Translations under genes and position numbers: made by a program
The notes under the pieces: model-generated
What the model saw: the letters and a program-made list of their open reading frames with translations, nothing else
The model's database searches: none
Told to the model about the DNA's origin: nothing
Shown: positions 1 to 8,299 of the stretch, piece by piece
Layout of the letters: each line of letters starts with the position of its first letter
Position numbering within the stretch: position 1 is the stretch's first letter
DNA from: JAVBNN01 sp031551525
Lineage (GTDB): Bacteria > Bacillota > Negativicutes > Acidaminococcales > JAISLQ01
Direction of reading: 5' to 3'
Length of the DNA stretch: 21,740 nt
NCBI GenBank assembly: GCA_031551525.1
Contig: JAVBNN010000046.1
Coordinates: forward strand, 1-21,740

Positions 1-273
1 AATGTAGTTGAAATTGTTTCCCATCTGCTGGGTGTCTCGCGTGGCTAGATTGATAAAGTATGGTGCATGCAGGCTAAGAGCCACGTCATGCTTTGCCGCT
101 TGTGCTCCTATTTCGGCGGCGGTCTCTTCTTTTATCCTGACGCCACGCCCGGCGGAATATTCATAAGCGTCCAGGTTTTTCTCATGCAACCACCCGGGGA
201 TATCTTTTGAGGCTTTAAATCCGGCGGCGTAAAAATTATCCGGGTTGCCTGCCGTACCAAAACGCGCTTTCAT
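1..273 (-). CDS. AP-endonuclease-like TIM barrel protein, 5' part only (3' end outside window)
   Basis: The first 91 codons are visible; the gene runs off the left edge. The reading begins MKARFGTAGNPDNFYAAGF and contains SLHAPYFINLA near residue 68. This corresponds to the first metal-ligand histidine loop of AP endonuclease family 2 (Nfo/endonuclease IV, HDSYLINLG in E. coli). That family uses three metal ions to cut DNA at abasic sites. The N-terminus does not match canonical Nfo, so it may be a divergent Firmicutes branch or another member of the xylose-isomerase-like TIM barrel superfamily. The ATG at 273 is preceded by GGAGGA at good spacing and overlaps the trmL stop in an ATGA, which suggests translational coupling. 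Specific substrate is inferred, because the catalytic C-terminal half is not visible. Confidence 0.7.
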   Translation of the reverse strand, partial: MKARFGTAGNPDNFYAAGFKASKDIPGWLHEKNLDAYEYSAGRGVRIKEETAAEIGAQAAKHDVALSLHAPYFINLATRDTQQMGNNFNYI

Positions 274-728
274 AGCAGTCCTCCGTAACCGGTCTGTCTG
301 AGTGCTTCATAGGCCACAACGGCCACTGCATTTGAGAGGTTGAGTGAGCGGGCGTCTTTTATCATAGGTATGCGCACGCAGTCCCCGGGATATCTCATGA
401 GCAGTTTTTCCGGCAGCCCAGCCGTTTCCTTGCCAAAAAACAAGAGATCGTCCTGACCGTAAACGTCGTCTGAATGGCATTTTCCGGCCTTGGTTGTCAG
501 GAAATGTTTCCGGTTGCCCGCATATTTTTCCAGCACTTCTTCAACACTATCGTGGTAGTGTACTTTTACCAGATGCCAGTAATCAAGGCCCGCACGTTTT
601 AAAGAACGGTCGTCGGTAGAAAAACCCAGCGGTCGCACTAAATGCAGCTCTATGCCGCAGGCCGCGCACAGGCGGGAGATATTGCCGGTATTTCCCGGTA
701 TTTCCGGTTCCACCAATACTATATGCAA
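270..728 (-). CDS. trmL: tRNA (cytidine/uridine-34 2'-O)-methyltransferase TrmL
   Basis: The 152-residue protein matches TrmL in length and in all SPOUT-fold landmarks: EPEIPGNTGNISRLC at the N-terminus, RAGLDYW at about 46-52, FFGKETAGLP in the middle (SAM knot loop) and RIPMIKDARSLNLSNAVA at the C-terminus. TrmL methylates the 2'-OH of the wobble nucleotide in tRNA-Leu isoacceptors as a SAM-dependent dimer in the cytosol. The start is a TTG at 728, with AGGAGA six bases upstream. It gives the expected N-terminus, and no ATG fits the family alignment. It lies 21 bp after the glucosaminidase gene and overlaps the next gene by 4 bp, so it is in mid-operon. Confidence 0.93.
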   Translation of the reverse strand: MHIVLVEPEIPGNTGNISRLCAACGIELHLVRPLGFSTDDRSLKRAGLDYWHLVKVHYHDSVEEVLEKYAGNRKHFLTTKAGKCHSDDVYGQDDLLFFGKETAGLPEKLLMRYPGDCVRIPMIKDARSLNLSNAVAVVAYEALRQTGYGGLL

Positions 729-749
729 GATATTTCTCCTATTATTCCA

Positions 750-1535
750 TCATTTTTTGCGATTTTTCTTATCTTTTTTGCTGTCAGCCGGTGTGCCCTG
801 TTTGTTATCTTTGTCCCCGGCAGCCGGCGCCGCCTCAGGTTTTCTGGTTTCCAACGCGATACTGAACGGTTCGATGAGCATCATCCGCGCGTGTACATCA
901 AGTATGCGTTCGCCATAGGCTACCCCTCGGGCCGCCCAGCGACCGTCGAGATCCTTCCAGGTCTTGCAGACGCCGAAAATATCCGGTCGCCTGGTGACCA
1001 TCTCATAGCGGGGATCGACGATCTTTGTTTTGGGGGCTTGTTTGCTGCTATAAGCCAAAAGATGCTGGATATGGGCGCGCACTCCCAGTTCAGGCGTGGT
1101 AAAAGTCGCACCTTTGTGCCCCCCGCCCACGCTGCCCAAACCGCAAAAGTTGTTTTGGTAAAACTTCACATCACCGCCATAGCGGAAAAATCCCGTCTCC
1201 AAAAGCGCCTGCGCAAGAGCCACGTCCGGCCGGATACCTTCAGCGGCCGCTTCCCGAAAATACAAACTGACTATCTCCTCTATGCTGCAATTGAGCTTAG
1301 CTTCCGGGCTGTATTTTTTTATAAAATTCACCGCCTGCTGCTGATTGGCCAGCGCGTCACCCATTATACTCACATCTTCAGGTTTTTTGTTTTTGGGCTG
1401 TGTAGCCGGTGTGGCAGTTTTGCCATTTTCCGGCAGCCCGGACAGCGCCGGCACTTGTCCGTTGTCTTTCGCCGCCCAGGCGGACAGTGGGCAAAACAAA
1501 AACACTGTCAATATAACACTTGTGACAAACTTCAA
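750..1535 (-). CDS. Secreted glucosaminidase-domain protein (GH73-like cell wall hydrolase)
   Basis: The protein has 261 residues. The N-terminus MKFVTSVILTVFLFCPLSAWA is a signal peptide, with likely cleavage after residue 21. A low-complexity linker follows (about 22-60), then a glucosaminidase domain (about 85-225). ALAQALLETGFFRYGG (about 107-121) holds the probable catalytic glutamate E113, and NNFCGLG and TTPELGVRAHIQHLLAY are typical of the mannosyl-glycoprotein endo-beta-N-acetylglucosaminidase/Bax-like family. The tail from about 230 is rich in Lys, Asp and Ala. The family cleaves glycan strands of peptidoglycan, so it probably acts in the periplasm or wall. The TTG start at 1535 is embedded in the end of the symporter gene (TTGA overlap) and has AAGGAG about 9 bases upstream. 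Natural substrate is not shown by the sequence. Confidence 0.82.
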   Translation of the reverse strand: MKFVTSVILTVFLFCPLSAWAAKDNGQVPALSGLPENGKTATPATQPKNKKPEDVSIMGDALANQQQAVNFIKKYSPEAKLNCSIEEIVSLYFREAAAEGIRPDVALAQALLETGFFRYGGDVKFYQNNFCGLGSVGGGHKGATFTTPELGVRAHIQHLLAYSSKQAPKTKIVDPRYEMVTRRPDIFGVCKTWKDLDGRWAARGVAYGERILDVHARMMLIEPFSIALETRKPEAAPAAGDKDNKQGTPADSKKDKKNRKK

Positions 1536-2917
1536 ATATTTTCACTCCTTACAGTTTTTTTGTAACCGAAAAACATGAACAGGCAGCTCACCAGCATCCC
1601 CGGGTAAAGCGGTGAAAACACCGCCGGCAGGAATATCTGCCAGGTAAGGGCGGCCAGAGACCCGCCCGCTACTGCCAAGGTGGCGTAGCGGGACGCAAAA
1701 CGCCCCGGAGCGTATATGGCCATGACAAATGGCACAAAAACGCCCGCTCCCCTGATGCACATGGAAAGTACAGTCCAGTCAAGTACCAGTGCGCCCATAT
1801 TCATGTAGGTAAAAACTACCAGCAGCATGCTTATCAAAAACACTGCCGCCCTGGTAACCAGCAGTTTATTGTTATTATACAACCCGGGAAAGAATGCTCC
1901 AAACAGGTCTGAACTGATTATGGTCGCCATTCCGAGCGCCAGTCCGGCGGAGGTGCCAAGAGACGCTATGATGAGCATGCCTATGGATACCCCGGCAAAC
2001 CAGTCCGGTAGGTAAGTCGTGATGAAGAGCGGCAGAGCATCTATCGGAGAAATCTCCGGATGATGGGAGCGCATGTACATGCCGACCAGTATAGCCGGCA
2101 CACCCGACAGGGCGGTCAGTATGCCGGAGAGGAATATCCCGTCTCGGGCTTTTTGCGCATTTTTAGCCGAACACATAGCCTGGATATAGGTCTGCGTGGT
2201 CATAACGCCTACTACGGTAGAGGCGCCAGATGCGATGTCCACCCAAAAACCACGGGCAAACATATCGAACCAGGGGAAATAGCTGTATTCATTCCAAAGA
2301 TCAACGCCGCCGCCGGTAAGAAAAAGCGACTTGGCCAATACAACTAAAAGTACGCTGTATAAGAGTAACGCCTTAAATATGCCAACCAGCCCGGTCGCCT
2401 TTACGCCACCGAAAAATACATAACAAATGGTCAGGCAGAAAGCTGTTATAGCGCTATATACCGCCGTTATGCCGAAGCAATTGGAGAGCATGGGAATAAG
2501 AACCAAAAAAGTGGACGCTGCGCTGAAGAATATACCAACTACGGAAAAAACACCGGTAAACATGCCTGTCCGTCTGTCATAGGCCGCAGTAAGAAACTGT
2601 GAAACGGTAGATTTACCACTCTCATGCAGTGGCTTGCTGTAAAAAAAGCCCATGATTATCAAGGCTATACTGCTACCGAGGCAAAACCACCAGGAACTGA
2701 CCCCTGTTTTAAAAGCCAGCTGCGCGGTACCCACGGTAGAAGACGCACCGACGATCGTACCGATGATCGTGCCCATCACCATCATAGTGCCAGAAGAGCG
2801 TCCCGCAAGGGAAAAATCGTTGGAGTCGGCTACTTTGCGCGCAGCATATACACCAATGCCGACCATCAGAAAAATAACTGAAAACAGTCCCAGCCAGTAG
2901 GAAATAGTCGGCTGCAT
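1532..2917 (-). CDS. Sodium:solute symporter family (SSS) transporter
   Basis: The 461-residue polytopic membrane protein is almost entirely hydrophobic segments, about 12-13 by eye. The N-terminus ISYWLGLFSVIFLMVGIG is followed by SNDFSLAGRSSGTMMVMGT and GTIVGASSTVGTAQLAF. The latter is the SSS signature region (YxxxGRS-like loop, then TM2). SSS proteins couple Na+ entry to uptake of organic solutes such as pantothenate, proline, sugars or carboxylates; the substrate cannot be told here. I prefer the ATG at 2917, which has GGGGGAG four bases upstream, over the TTG at 2944, which lacks a ribosome binding site. It starts 29 bp after the MFS gene, so the two transporters are probably co-transcribed. 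Confidence 0.88.
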   Translation of the reverse strand: MQPTISYWLGLFSVIFLMVGIGVYAARKVADSNDFSLAGRSSGTMMVMGTIIGTIVGASSTVGTAQLAFKTGVSSWWFCLGSSIALIIMGFFYSKPLHESGKSTVSQFLTAAYDRRTGMFTGVFSVVGIFFSAASTFLVLIPMLSNCFGITAVYSAITAFCLTICYVFFGGVKATGLVGIFKALLLYSVLLVVLAKSLFLTGGGVDLWNEYSYFPWFDMFARGFWVDIASGASTVVGVMTTQTYIQAMCSAKNAQKARDGIFLSGILTALSGVPAILVGMYMRSHHPEISPIDALPLFITTYLPDWFAGVSIGMLIIASLGTSAGLALGMATIISSDLFGAFFPGLYNNNKLLVTRAAVFLISMLLVVFTYMNMGALVLDWTVLSMCIRGAGVFVPFVMAIYAPGRFASRYATLAVAGGSLAALTWQIFLPAVFSPLYPGMLVSCLFMFFGYKKTVRSENI

Positions 2918-2946
2918 AAACTCCCCCCTAGCAAAACACCGCAAAT

Positions 2947-4101
2947 TTAATTTTCCGCCATCTTTGCCATTAAAAATTTCGCATAATACAAACCGTATAA
3001 AAGCAGCCAGCAGCCCATGCCTGCAAAAGCCAGGCTATGCCCGCCCCATTCTATCAAAAAGCCCATCGCCACAGCGCCAAAAAGGTGCCCTATATCGCTG
3101 CCCGTGCTGAAAAACGCAAACGCCGAACCGCGGGTGGCTGCACTGGCATGGCGATTTATCACGCTGGCCAGCACAGGAAAGGCAAAACCAAAAGCTACAC
3201 CCAGCCAGGCGCCGGCAAATATCAAAAAAACTGGTTGATGAAAAAACGCTACCACAAAAATTTCCAGAGCAAAAGAAATTATTATATATAAAACAAGGCG
3301 GTGCGGCGGTATACTCGAGCAGACCCTGTCTACAAAAAACCGCGTCACTACGATGGAAATAGCGTAAGCCATATAAAAATACGCGGCTCCCGGTAAGTGC
3401 CCGCTGACCAGAAAAACCGGCAAAAACGTCATAACAGCGCCGTAAGAGCTGTGCGTAAACAGCAAGGTCAAAGTAGGCACGGAAACATATTTATCGCGAA
3501 AAAATGCGGTCAACGGCAGTGGCGGCGTAGTATCGACCTCGGCCCGCTCTTGTTCCGGCAGATCCGGATAAAAGAAAAAAATCAGCAGGCTGACTGCCGC
3601 TCCCACCATAACCACAGCAAAAAAACTCCAGTTTTCATATATCCAGAGCGCCGAACCGCTGGCCAGCCCGCCGCCGATTTGGGAAAACAGCGAAAACACG
3701 GCGATCGCCGCAGTTGCCGCGCTAAGCGGAAACATGGCGGCAGCGCCGGCCAGCGCGGCTGACGAATAACCCGCTATGCTCGCCCCGTGCAAAAATCTGA
3801 CGATGATTGCCGAATATACATTATCCGCAAAGAGATAGCATAAAATGAATATGGTCGACAAAAGAAACCCTGCCTTGAGGACGCGTTTGCCACCATATTT
3901 GTCTACGGCCCGGCCAGACCATATCCGTAAGGCAAAAGACCCGAGATTAAGTGCGCCGATGGCCAGCCCTATCTCATCTTTGCCCATGCCCAGCCGGTGG
4001 TAGTACATAGGCAGGACAGGCATGAACAAAAACATGGTATACCAGAAAAACATATTCCCCACTAGCAGTTTGGGGTATTGTGCCGGTACTTTATCGAACA
4101 T
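2947..4101 (-). CDS. MFS transporter
   Basis: This 384-residue protein has about 12 hydrophobic segments, the size and shape of the major facilitator superfamily. Motif A is present in the loop after TM2 as SGRAVDKYGGKRVLK (about 62-76). SAATRGSAFAFFSTGSDIGHL near residue 330 resembles the matching region of the second half. The pattern fits the drug/sugar exporter-like group (YfcJ/YhhS type), but the substrate is unknown. The chosen start is the ATG at 4101 (MFDKVPAQYP), with a weak AGAAG upstream; a TTG at 4122 would add seven residues. It is the first gene of the minus-strand run and lies downstream of the promoter at 4170-4198. Confidence 0.87.
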   Translation of the reverse strand: MFDKVPAQYPKLLVGNMFFWYTMFLFMPVLPMYYHRLGMGKDEIGLAIGALNLGSFALRIWSGRAVDKYGGKRVLKAGFLLSTIFILCYLFADNVYSAIIVRFLHGASIAGYSSAALAGAAAMFPLSAATAAIAVFSLFSQIGGGLASGSALWIYENWSFFAVVMVGAAVSLLIFFFYPDLPEQERAEVDTTPPLPLTAFFRDKYVSVPTLTLLFTHSSYGAVMTFLPVFLVSGHLPGAAYFYMAYAISIVVTRFFVDRVCSSIPPHRLVLYIIISFALEIFVVAFFHQPVFLIFAGAWLGVAFGFAFPVLASVINRHASAATRGSAFAFFSTGSDIGHLFGAVAMGFLIEWGGHSLAFAGMGCWLLLYGLYYAKFLMAKMAEN

Positions 4102-4169
4102 TTCATCACATCTTCTGAACAAAAGGCTTTTTGAGGGTTTTCACTCTATTTCCTTTTATCACGAATATA

Positions 4170-4198
4170 ATTATATAAATTATACAACAATAATGCAA
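4170..4198 (-). promoter_or_regulatory. Sigma-A type promoter for the MFS/SSS operon
   Basis: On the minus strand, TTGCAT (4198-4193) and a perfect TATAAT (4175-4170) are separated by exactly 17 bp in a very AT-rich divergent spacer. The predicted start of transcription is about 60 bp upstream of the MFS start codon. Confidence 0.6.
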
Positions 4199-4283
4199 AA
4201 CAGGGATCAAAAGCTATTAAAAATAAGTTATAATAAAAGTAATCGCATCTATTAGTCAAATTAATAACAAGGAGTGATCGTCA

Positions 4284-4955
4284 GTGAAGACCCTCAGATT
4301 TTTCGGACATGCCTGTTTCATGCTCCAAGATGACAAGACAAGCATCCTGTTTGACCCATTTTTCACCGATAACCCTTTCAATATCGCTGCCGCCAAAGAA
4401 GTCAGCGCCGATTATATCCTGGTATCGCACGCCCACTTCGACCACATCGGCGACACGGCCAGCATCGCCACCCGCTGCGGCGCCACCGTCATTTCCACTG
4501 CCGAAGTATGCCGTCTTTTGGATGAAAAAGGCTGCAAGACCCACGCCATGCACCTGGGCGGCAAAATGCCCTTCCCCTTCGGTTCTGTCCGCGTCACCCC
4601 TGCGTTTCACGGCTCTGGCGTAGCAGGCGGGCACGCCTGCGGCTTTATCGTAAATTTCGGCGGCACCAATGTATATTTCGCCGGTGATACCAGCCTGTTT
4701 GGCGATATGGCACTTTTGGGCAAACTGGAAAAGATCGACTATGCCCTCTTGCCTATCGGCAGCAATTTTACAATGGGCCCTGATGACGCCGCTATAGCCG
4801 CCGAGATGCTCCAGGCCGCCAATATAGTGCCCATGCATTACAATACCTGGCCGCCTATAGAACAGGATCCCGAAGCCTACAAAAAGCTGGTGGAAGCAAA
4901 ATCCGCCGCCAAGGTACACATCATGCCCCCCGGCGACATCCTTGAACTTGTCTAG
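4284..4955 (+). CDS. UPF0173/UlaG-like metal-dependent hydrolase (metallo-beta-lactamase fold)
   Basis: The protein has 223 residues, the usual length of the UPF0173 (YtkL-type) family. The metal-binding motif HxHxDH is SHAHFDHIGD (H49, H51, D53, H54). Further ligands are H109 (PAFHGSG), D135 (FAGDTSLFG) and H185 (PMHYNTWPP), the last being characteristic of this family. The core is related to UlaG lactonase, but the physiological substrate of UPF0173 members is not established. The start is GTG at 4284, with AAGGAG nine bases upstream. A TATAAT lies at 4229-4234 without a convincing -35. It is transcribed away from the MFS operon and converges on addA; both stop codons lie within the same CTAG. 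Confidence 0.9.
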   Translation: MKTLRFFGHACFMLQDDKTSILFDPFFTDNPFNIAAAKEVSADYILVSHAHFDHIGDTASIATRCGATVISTAEVCRLLDEKGCKTHAMHLGGKMPFPFGSVRVTPAFHGSGVAGGHACGFIVNFGGTNVYFAGDTSLFGDMALLGKLEKIDYALLPIGSNFTMGPDDAAIAAEMLQAANIVPMHYNTWPPIEQDPEAYKKLVEAKSAAKVHIMPPGDILELV

Positions 4956-7900
4956 AGCGCACCTAGGCAGAAATGCCGAAATCCGCAATATTGACACCAG
5001 CCGCTGTTGACCGGAAAATCTTTTTCCACAGTTTTCTTTTCTATCTCCTCCAGCAAACGGGACAGTTCTCCGGTCAGCCGTGCTCTTTCAGTGTTGATCG
5101 GCACTTCCGCCGCCTCACTAAAACGAATAAAATGCAGCTTTGCCCCGCGCACTGTTTTGTCCGGATAAAGGCTTTCTGCGGCCAGCGTGTACAGCATCAA
5201 CTGATGTTCGTAGACGCTGGTTTTGTTGTCCCGGCTGTGGTCTGTTTTAAAGTCGACGATATCCATACTGCCGTCTTCGTTAAACAAAAGGCAGTCTATG
5301 CTGCCAGCGAACAGCCTGCCTCCGAGCAGCGGTATACGGAAAGCCTGCTCGCCCAGCCACTCGCTTTTGGCTATTTCTGCATACAGCGGACTGCCGGTAT
5401 AGTCGGCCAGCCAGGGCGCTATGCTTTTTTCTACTTTGTCTTTGTCAGCGCCGTCAGGACATTCCCTTTCCACCGCTTCGCGCAGCGCTCTTGCGCTACC
5501 CAGCCGCTTGGTGTTTGCAAGCGTACTGTGCACTATCAGGCCGGTAATATTGGCCGGAACGCCTTCCCTCGTTCCTTCCTCGCCCGCCCATTCTTCTTCC
5601 GGCAGCGCACAAATATATTTGTAGTAAAAACGCCGGGCGCAGTGGCGGTAATCCAACAATGCGGTAGCCGAATAGGCTTCCGGAAATTTTATGCGATTTT
5701 GCTGTAGCGGACACGCCTTGGTCAATAAGGCTGTAAAATCTCTTTCTTCCGTTGCACCGGTGTGGTTATGGATAGGCAAGCGGTCGGCCTCGTCCCGGAG
5801 CGGCAGTTTCACTATATAACCCTCTGCACCCCGCAGACAGGTCTCCTCTTCGGTAAAACAGCGCAGCAGCCAGTTCAGCCAGCTGTCTTTCTTGCCGCCG
5901 TCCCGCACACCGCTGATAATAAGCTTTTTCTCTGCTCTGGTCATGCCAACATACAGCAGCCGCTTCATTTCCTGAACATTGGCGTCGGCAGCTTTTTCCC
6001 GCACCCGGCTAAAAAAATTCGTGTGGTATAGTTCGCCATCCTGCCCGCGCACTTTCACCGCCAAGCCGCCTTTTTCGTCATACAAGAGAAAGCTGCGGTC
6101 GCTGAAAAAAGATGTGCCACAGTCTGGTATGGCCACTACCGGAAATTGCAGACCTTTTGCCTTATGTACTGTAAGTATTTTCACTGACGCGCTGTTTTGC
6201 GTTTCTATTTCTTCCATGCCTTCGCGCGTACCCATGGCGATCAGGTCTTCCATATGCCGGACAAAATCGGACAGAGTACCGCCCTCATCCTCTTCGAAGG
6301 CAAAAGCCAGGTCGATGAACTTTTCCAGATTGGCGTATTTTTGCTTGCCGTCTGGATATAAAAGCAGCAATGGCTGGACAGCCAGTTCTTTCTCTATAAG
6401 GCGCAAGAGGGCACCCGGCGGCAGTATTTGTGCCGCCTGCCACAATTTTACCAGTTTTTCTGCCGCCCGTCCCGCTAGTTCACGTTGCGTTCCGGCTAGA
6501 AGCGCAAAGTCCCCTCCGGTCAAAGTTTGCCAGAGGTTTTCCGGCCCGCCCTGCAAGGTCATAAAAGTGATACTTTCATCATCGAGAGCAAACAGCGGCG
6601 AACGCAATACGGCCAGCAGCGGCAAAGTTCGCCTGCTATTGGCTAAACAGGCCAGCAGGTTCATCATGTCTGTTATTTCCGGCGTGCTGAAAAAACCCTG
6701 CCCATCCAGCACATTGTATGGGATACCGGCTTCTTCAAGCGCCGCAGTAAATTCTGTAAGATGTGTCCTGGCGCGCAGCAGTATGGCCATATCGCCATAA
6801 TCATAGCCGCCCTGTGCAGCAAGGTTACAAAAATAGGCCGCTATATTCTGCGCTTCGGCACACCTCCCCCCCGGCGCCTCTTTGTCTATCAAAAGCGCGG
6901 CAACCGGCTCGTCGAGGTCTTCTTTATGCGCCCGTAAAGGTTCGAACTTTACGTTGTCGGCATCCCCCATCAGACAGGAGAAAAGATCGTTGCACACCGA
7001 GAGTATGCCTCTGGTGGAGCGGAAATTGTCCGCCAGCTGTATCTCTTCCCCGCCCGTCGTTTCCATGTCGCGCCGCACCCGGCCAAACACGCTAACATCC
7101 GCGCCCCGGAAGCGGTAAATAGACTGTTTGGCGTCACCCACTACGAAGAGCTTATCGTTTTTTAGTTTATCCTGTTGGCAGCCGGCCAGCAGGTAGGCCA
7201 GCTGTTTTTGCAATTCATTGGTATCCTGAAATTCGTCGATCATTATGTGGTCAAACCGCGCGGCATATTTTGCGCAAATGTCCGGCTGCCGACACAGCAG
7301 GCGATAAGTCAGCCGCTCGAGATCGTCAAAAGTGAGCAAGGCATTTTGCTGTTTTTGAGCGGCGTATTCTTTTCCGCACCGTTGCCCCGCTTCAGCCCAA
7401 CTGCCGATAAGGCCTTCCGCCCGGCTGTCGAGATAGCTTGCGGCTAGACCGGCCGCCTCTTCTTTCAGTGCTTTGACCAGTTCCTTGTCCTTTTTATTTT
7501 GTCCGCTCAATTTACCGATTAACTGTTCGAGGGACGCTGCGGCTTCAGCGTGGCCGGGCAGTCCGTCCAGCGCCGCCTCTATTTCATCTATCCTATCGTT
7601 GAGTTCTTCCAGTGTAGCGCGGTGGGCGGTTTTGGGATCCACCTCGCCCCGTTCGGACAAAAGCAGCTGCAAATGTTCCCGGAAAACTTCTTTTAAGCGT
7701 GGCAAAGCAGCCAGTGCTTCACGATTGCCGGTAGCCAGCTTTTCTGCCAGAGCGTCGTCCGCCAATTGTTCTTCAGTGAACAGAGCGGCCAGCATCGCCA
7801 GACCCTCTAAGAGGCCGCCACGGTCGTATTCTTTATATAGCGCAAGCATGGCAGTGTTTTTGCGCCCCAGTTCGCGCTGCAATACCTTTTCTACCGCATC

Positions 7901-8299
7901 CTGCAACAAAAACGCAGCCTGCGTCTCACTTGCTATCCGAAATCCCGGGTCTATTCCCGCCTCGATAGGATAGGAACGCAAAATATTTGTGCACAAGCCA
8001 TGTATAGTGCTTATACTGGCGCTCGACAAGAGTTTTTTCTGTTCCCGCCAGCGTGCAGCGTCCACATCCCCGACGGCCAGCGCCGCCATACGCGCGCGTA
8101 TGCGGCCAGCCATTTCGCTGGCCGCCTTGTTGGTAAAAGTGATCGCCAGTATGCGCCGACAGTCTGTCCCGCTATCTACCAGATGAATAAAGCGTTCTAC
8201 CAGCACGCTGGTCTTGCCGGAGCCGGCGCCCGCTAATACGGCTATATTTTTCCCCATGCTGGTTATCGCCCGGAGCTGTTCTTTTGTGTAATCACTCAT
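4952..8299 (-). CDS. addA: ATP-dependent helicase/nuclease subunit A (AddA)
   Basis: The 1115-residue superfamily 1A helicase starts MSDYTKEQLRAI. Visible motifs are Walker A AGAGSGKT (23-30), LAITFTNKAASEMAGR (51-66), Walker B IDEFQDTNELQ (354-364), VGDAKQSIYRFRGA (387-400), ILTVHKAKGLQFP and LLYVGMTRAEKKL. A C-terminal PD-(D/E)XK nuclease carries GSIDCLL and VDFKTDH (D1016, K1018). With AddB it unwinds and resects double-strand breaks for RecA-dependent repair. It is slightly shorter than B. subtilis AddA (about 1230). Unusually, it has Cys887, Cys1102, Cys1105 and Cys1111 in a C-Xn-C-X2-C-X5-C arrangement, which in B. subtilis holds a 4Fe-4S cluster in AddB. The ATG at 8299 overlaps the addB stop by 8 bp; an upstream in-frame start at 8365 would lie inside addB and is unlikely. 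Confidence 0.95.
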   Translation of the reverse strand: MSDYTKEQLRAITSMGKNIAVLAGAGSGKTSVLVERFIHLVDSGTDCRRILAITFTNKAASEMAGRIRARMAALAVGDVDAARWREQKKLLSSASISTIHGLCTNILRSYPIEAGIDPGFRIASETQAAFLLQDAVEKVLQRELGRKNTAMLALYKEYDRGGLLEGLAMLAALFTEEQLADDALAEKLATGNREALAALPRLKEVFREHLQLLLSERGEVDPKTAHRATLEELNDRIDEIEAALDGLPGHAEAAASLEQLIGKLSGQNKKDKELVKALKEEAAGLAASYLDSRAEGLIGSWAEAGQRCGKEYAAQKQQNALLTFDDLERLTYRLLCRQPDICAKYAARFDHIMIDEFQDTNELQKQLAYLLAGCQQDKLKNDKLFVVGDAKQSIYRFRGADVSVFGRVRRDMETTGGEEIQLADNFRSTRGILSVCNDLFSCLMGDADNVKFEPLRAHKEDLDEPVAALLIDKEAPGGRCAEAQNIAAYFCNLAAQGGYDYGDMAILLRARTHLTEFTAALEEAGIPYNVLDGQGFFSTPEITDMMNLLACLANSRRTLPLLAVLRSPLFALDDESITFMTLQGGPENLWQTLTGGDFALLAGTQRELAGRAAEKLVKLWQAAQILPPGALLRLIEKELAVQPLLLLYPDGKQKYANLEKFIDLAFAFEEDEGGTLSDFVRHMEDLIAMGTREGMEEIETQNSASVKILTVHKAKGLQFPVVAIPDCGTSFFSDRSFLLYDEKGGLAVKVRGQDGELYHTNFFSRVREKAADANVQEMKRLLYVGMTRAEKKLIISGVRDGGKKDSWLNWLLRCFTEEETCLRGAEGYIVKLPLRDEADRLPIHNHTGATEERDFTALLTKACPLQQNRIKFPEAYSATALLDYRHCARRFYYKYICALPEEEWAGEEGTREGVPANITGLIVHSTLANTKRLGSARALREAVERECPDGADKDKVEKSIAPWLADYTGSPLYAEIAKSEWLGEQAFRIPLLGGRLFAGSIDCLLFNEDGSMDIVDFKTDHSRDNKTSVYEHQLMLYTLAAESLYPDKTVRGAKLHFIRFSEAAEVPINTERARLTGELSRLLEEIEKKTVEKDFPVNSGWCQYCGFRHFCLGAL

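Noticed and set aside
642..1565. 307-codon plus-strand open frame opposite the glucosaminidase and trmL genes
   Set aside because: It is antisense to two recognisable genes, lacks a ribosome binding site and its translation is compositionally odd.
2740..2790. Short GATCGTACCGATGATCGTGCC direct repeat
   Set aside because: It encodes a repeated Gly/Thr/Ile membrane segment in the symporter and is explained by the protein sequence.
4281..4997. 238-codon minus-strand open frame opposite the UPF0173 hydrolase
   Set aside because: The plus strand has all metal-binding motifs of a known family; the antisense frame has no recognisable motif.
5979..6800. 273-codon plus-strand open frame inside addA
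   Set aside because: It is a shadow of addA; Ser/Arg-rich translation and no start signal.
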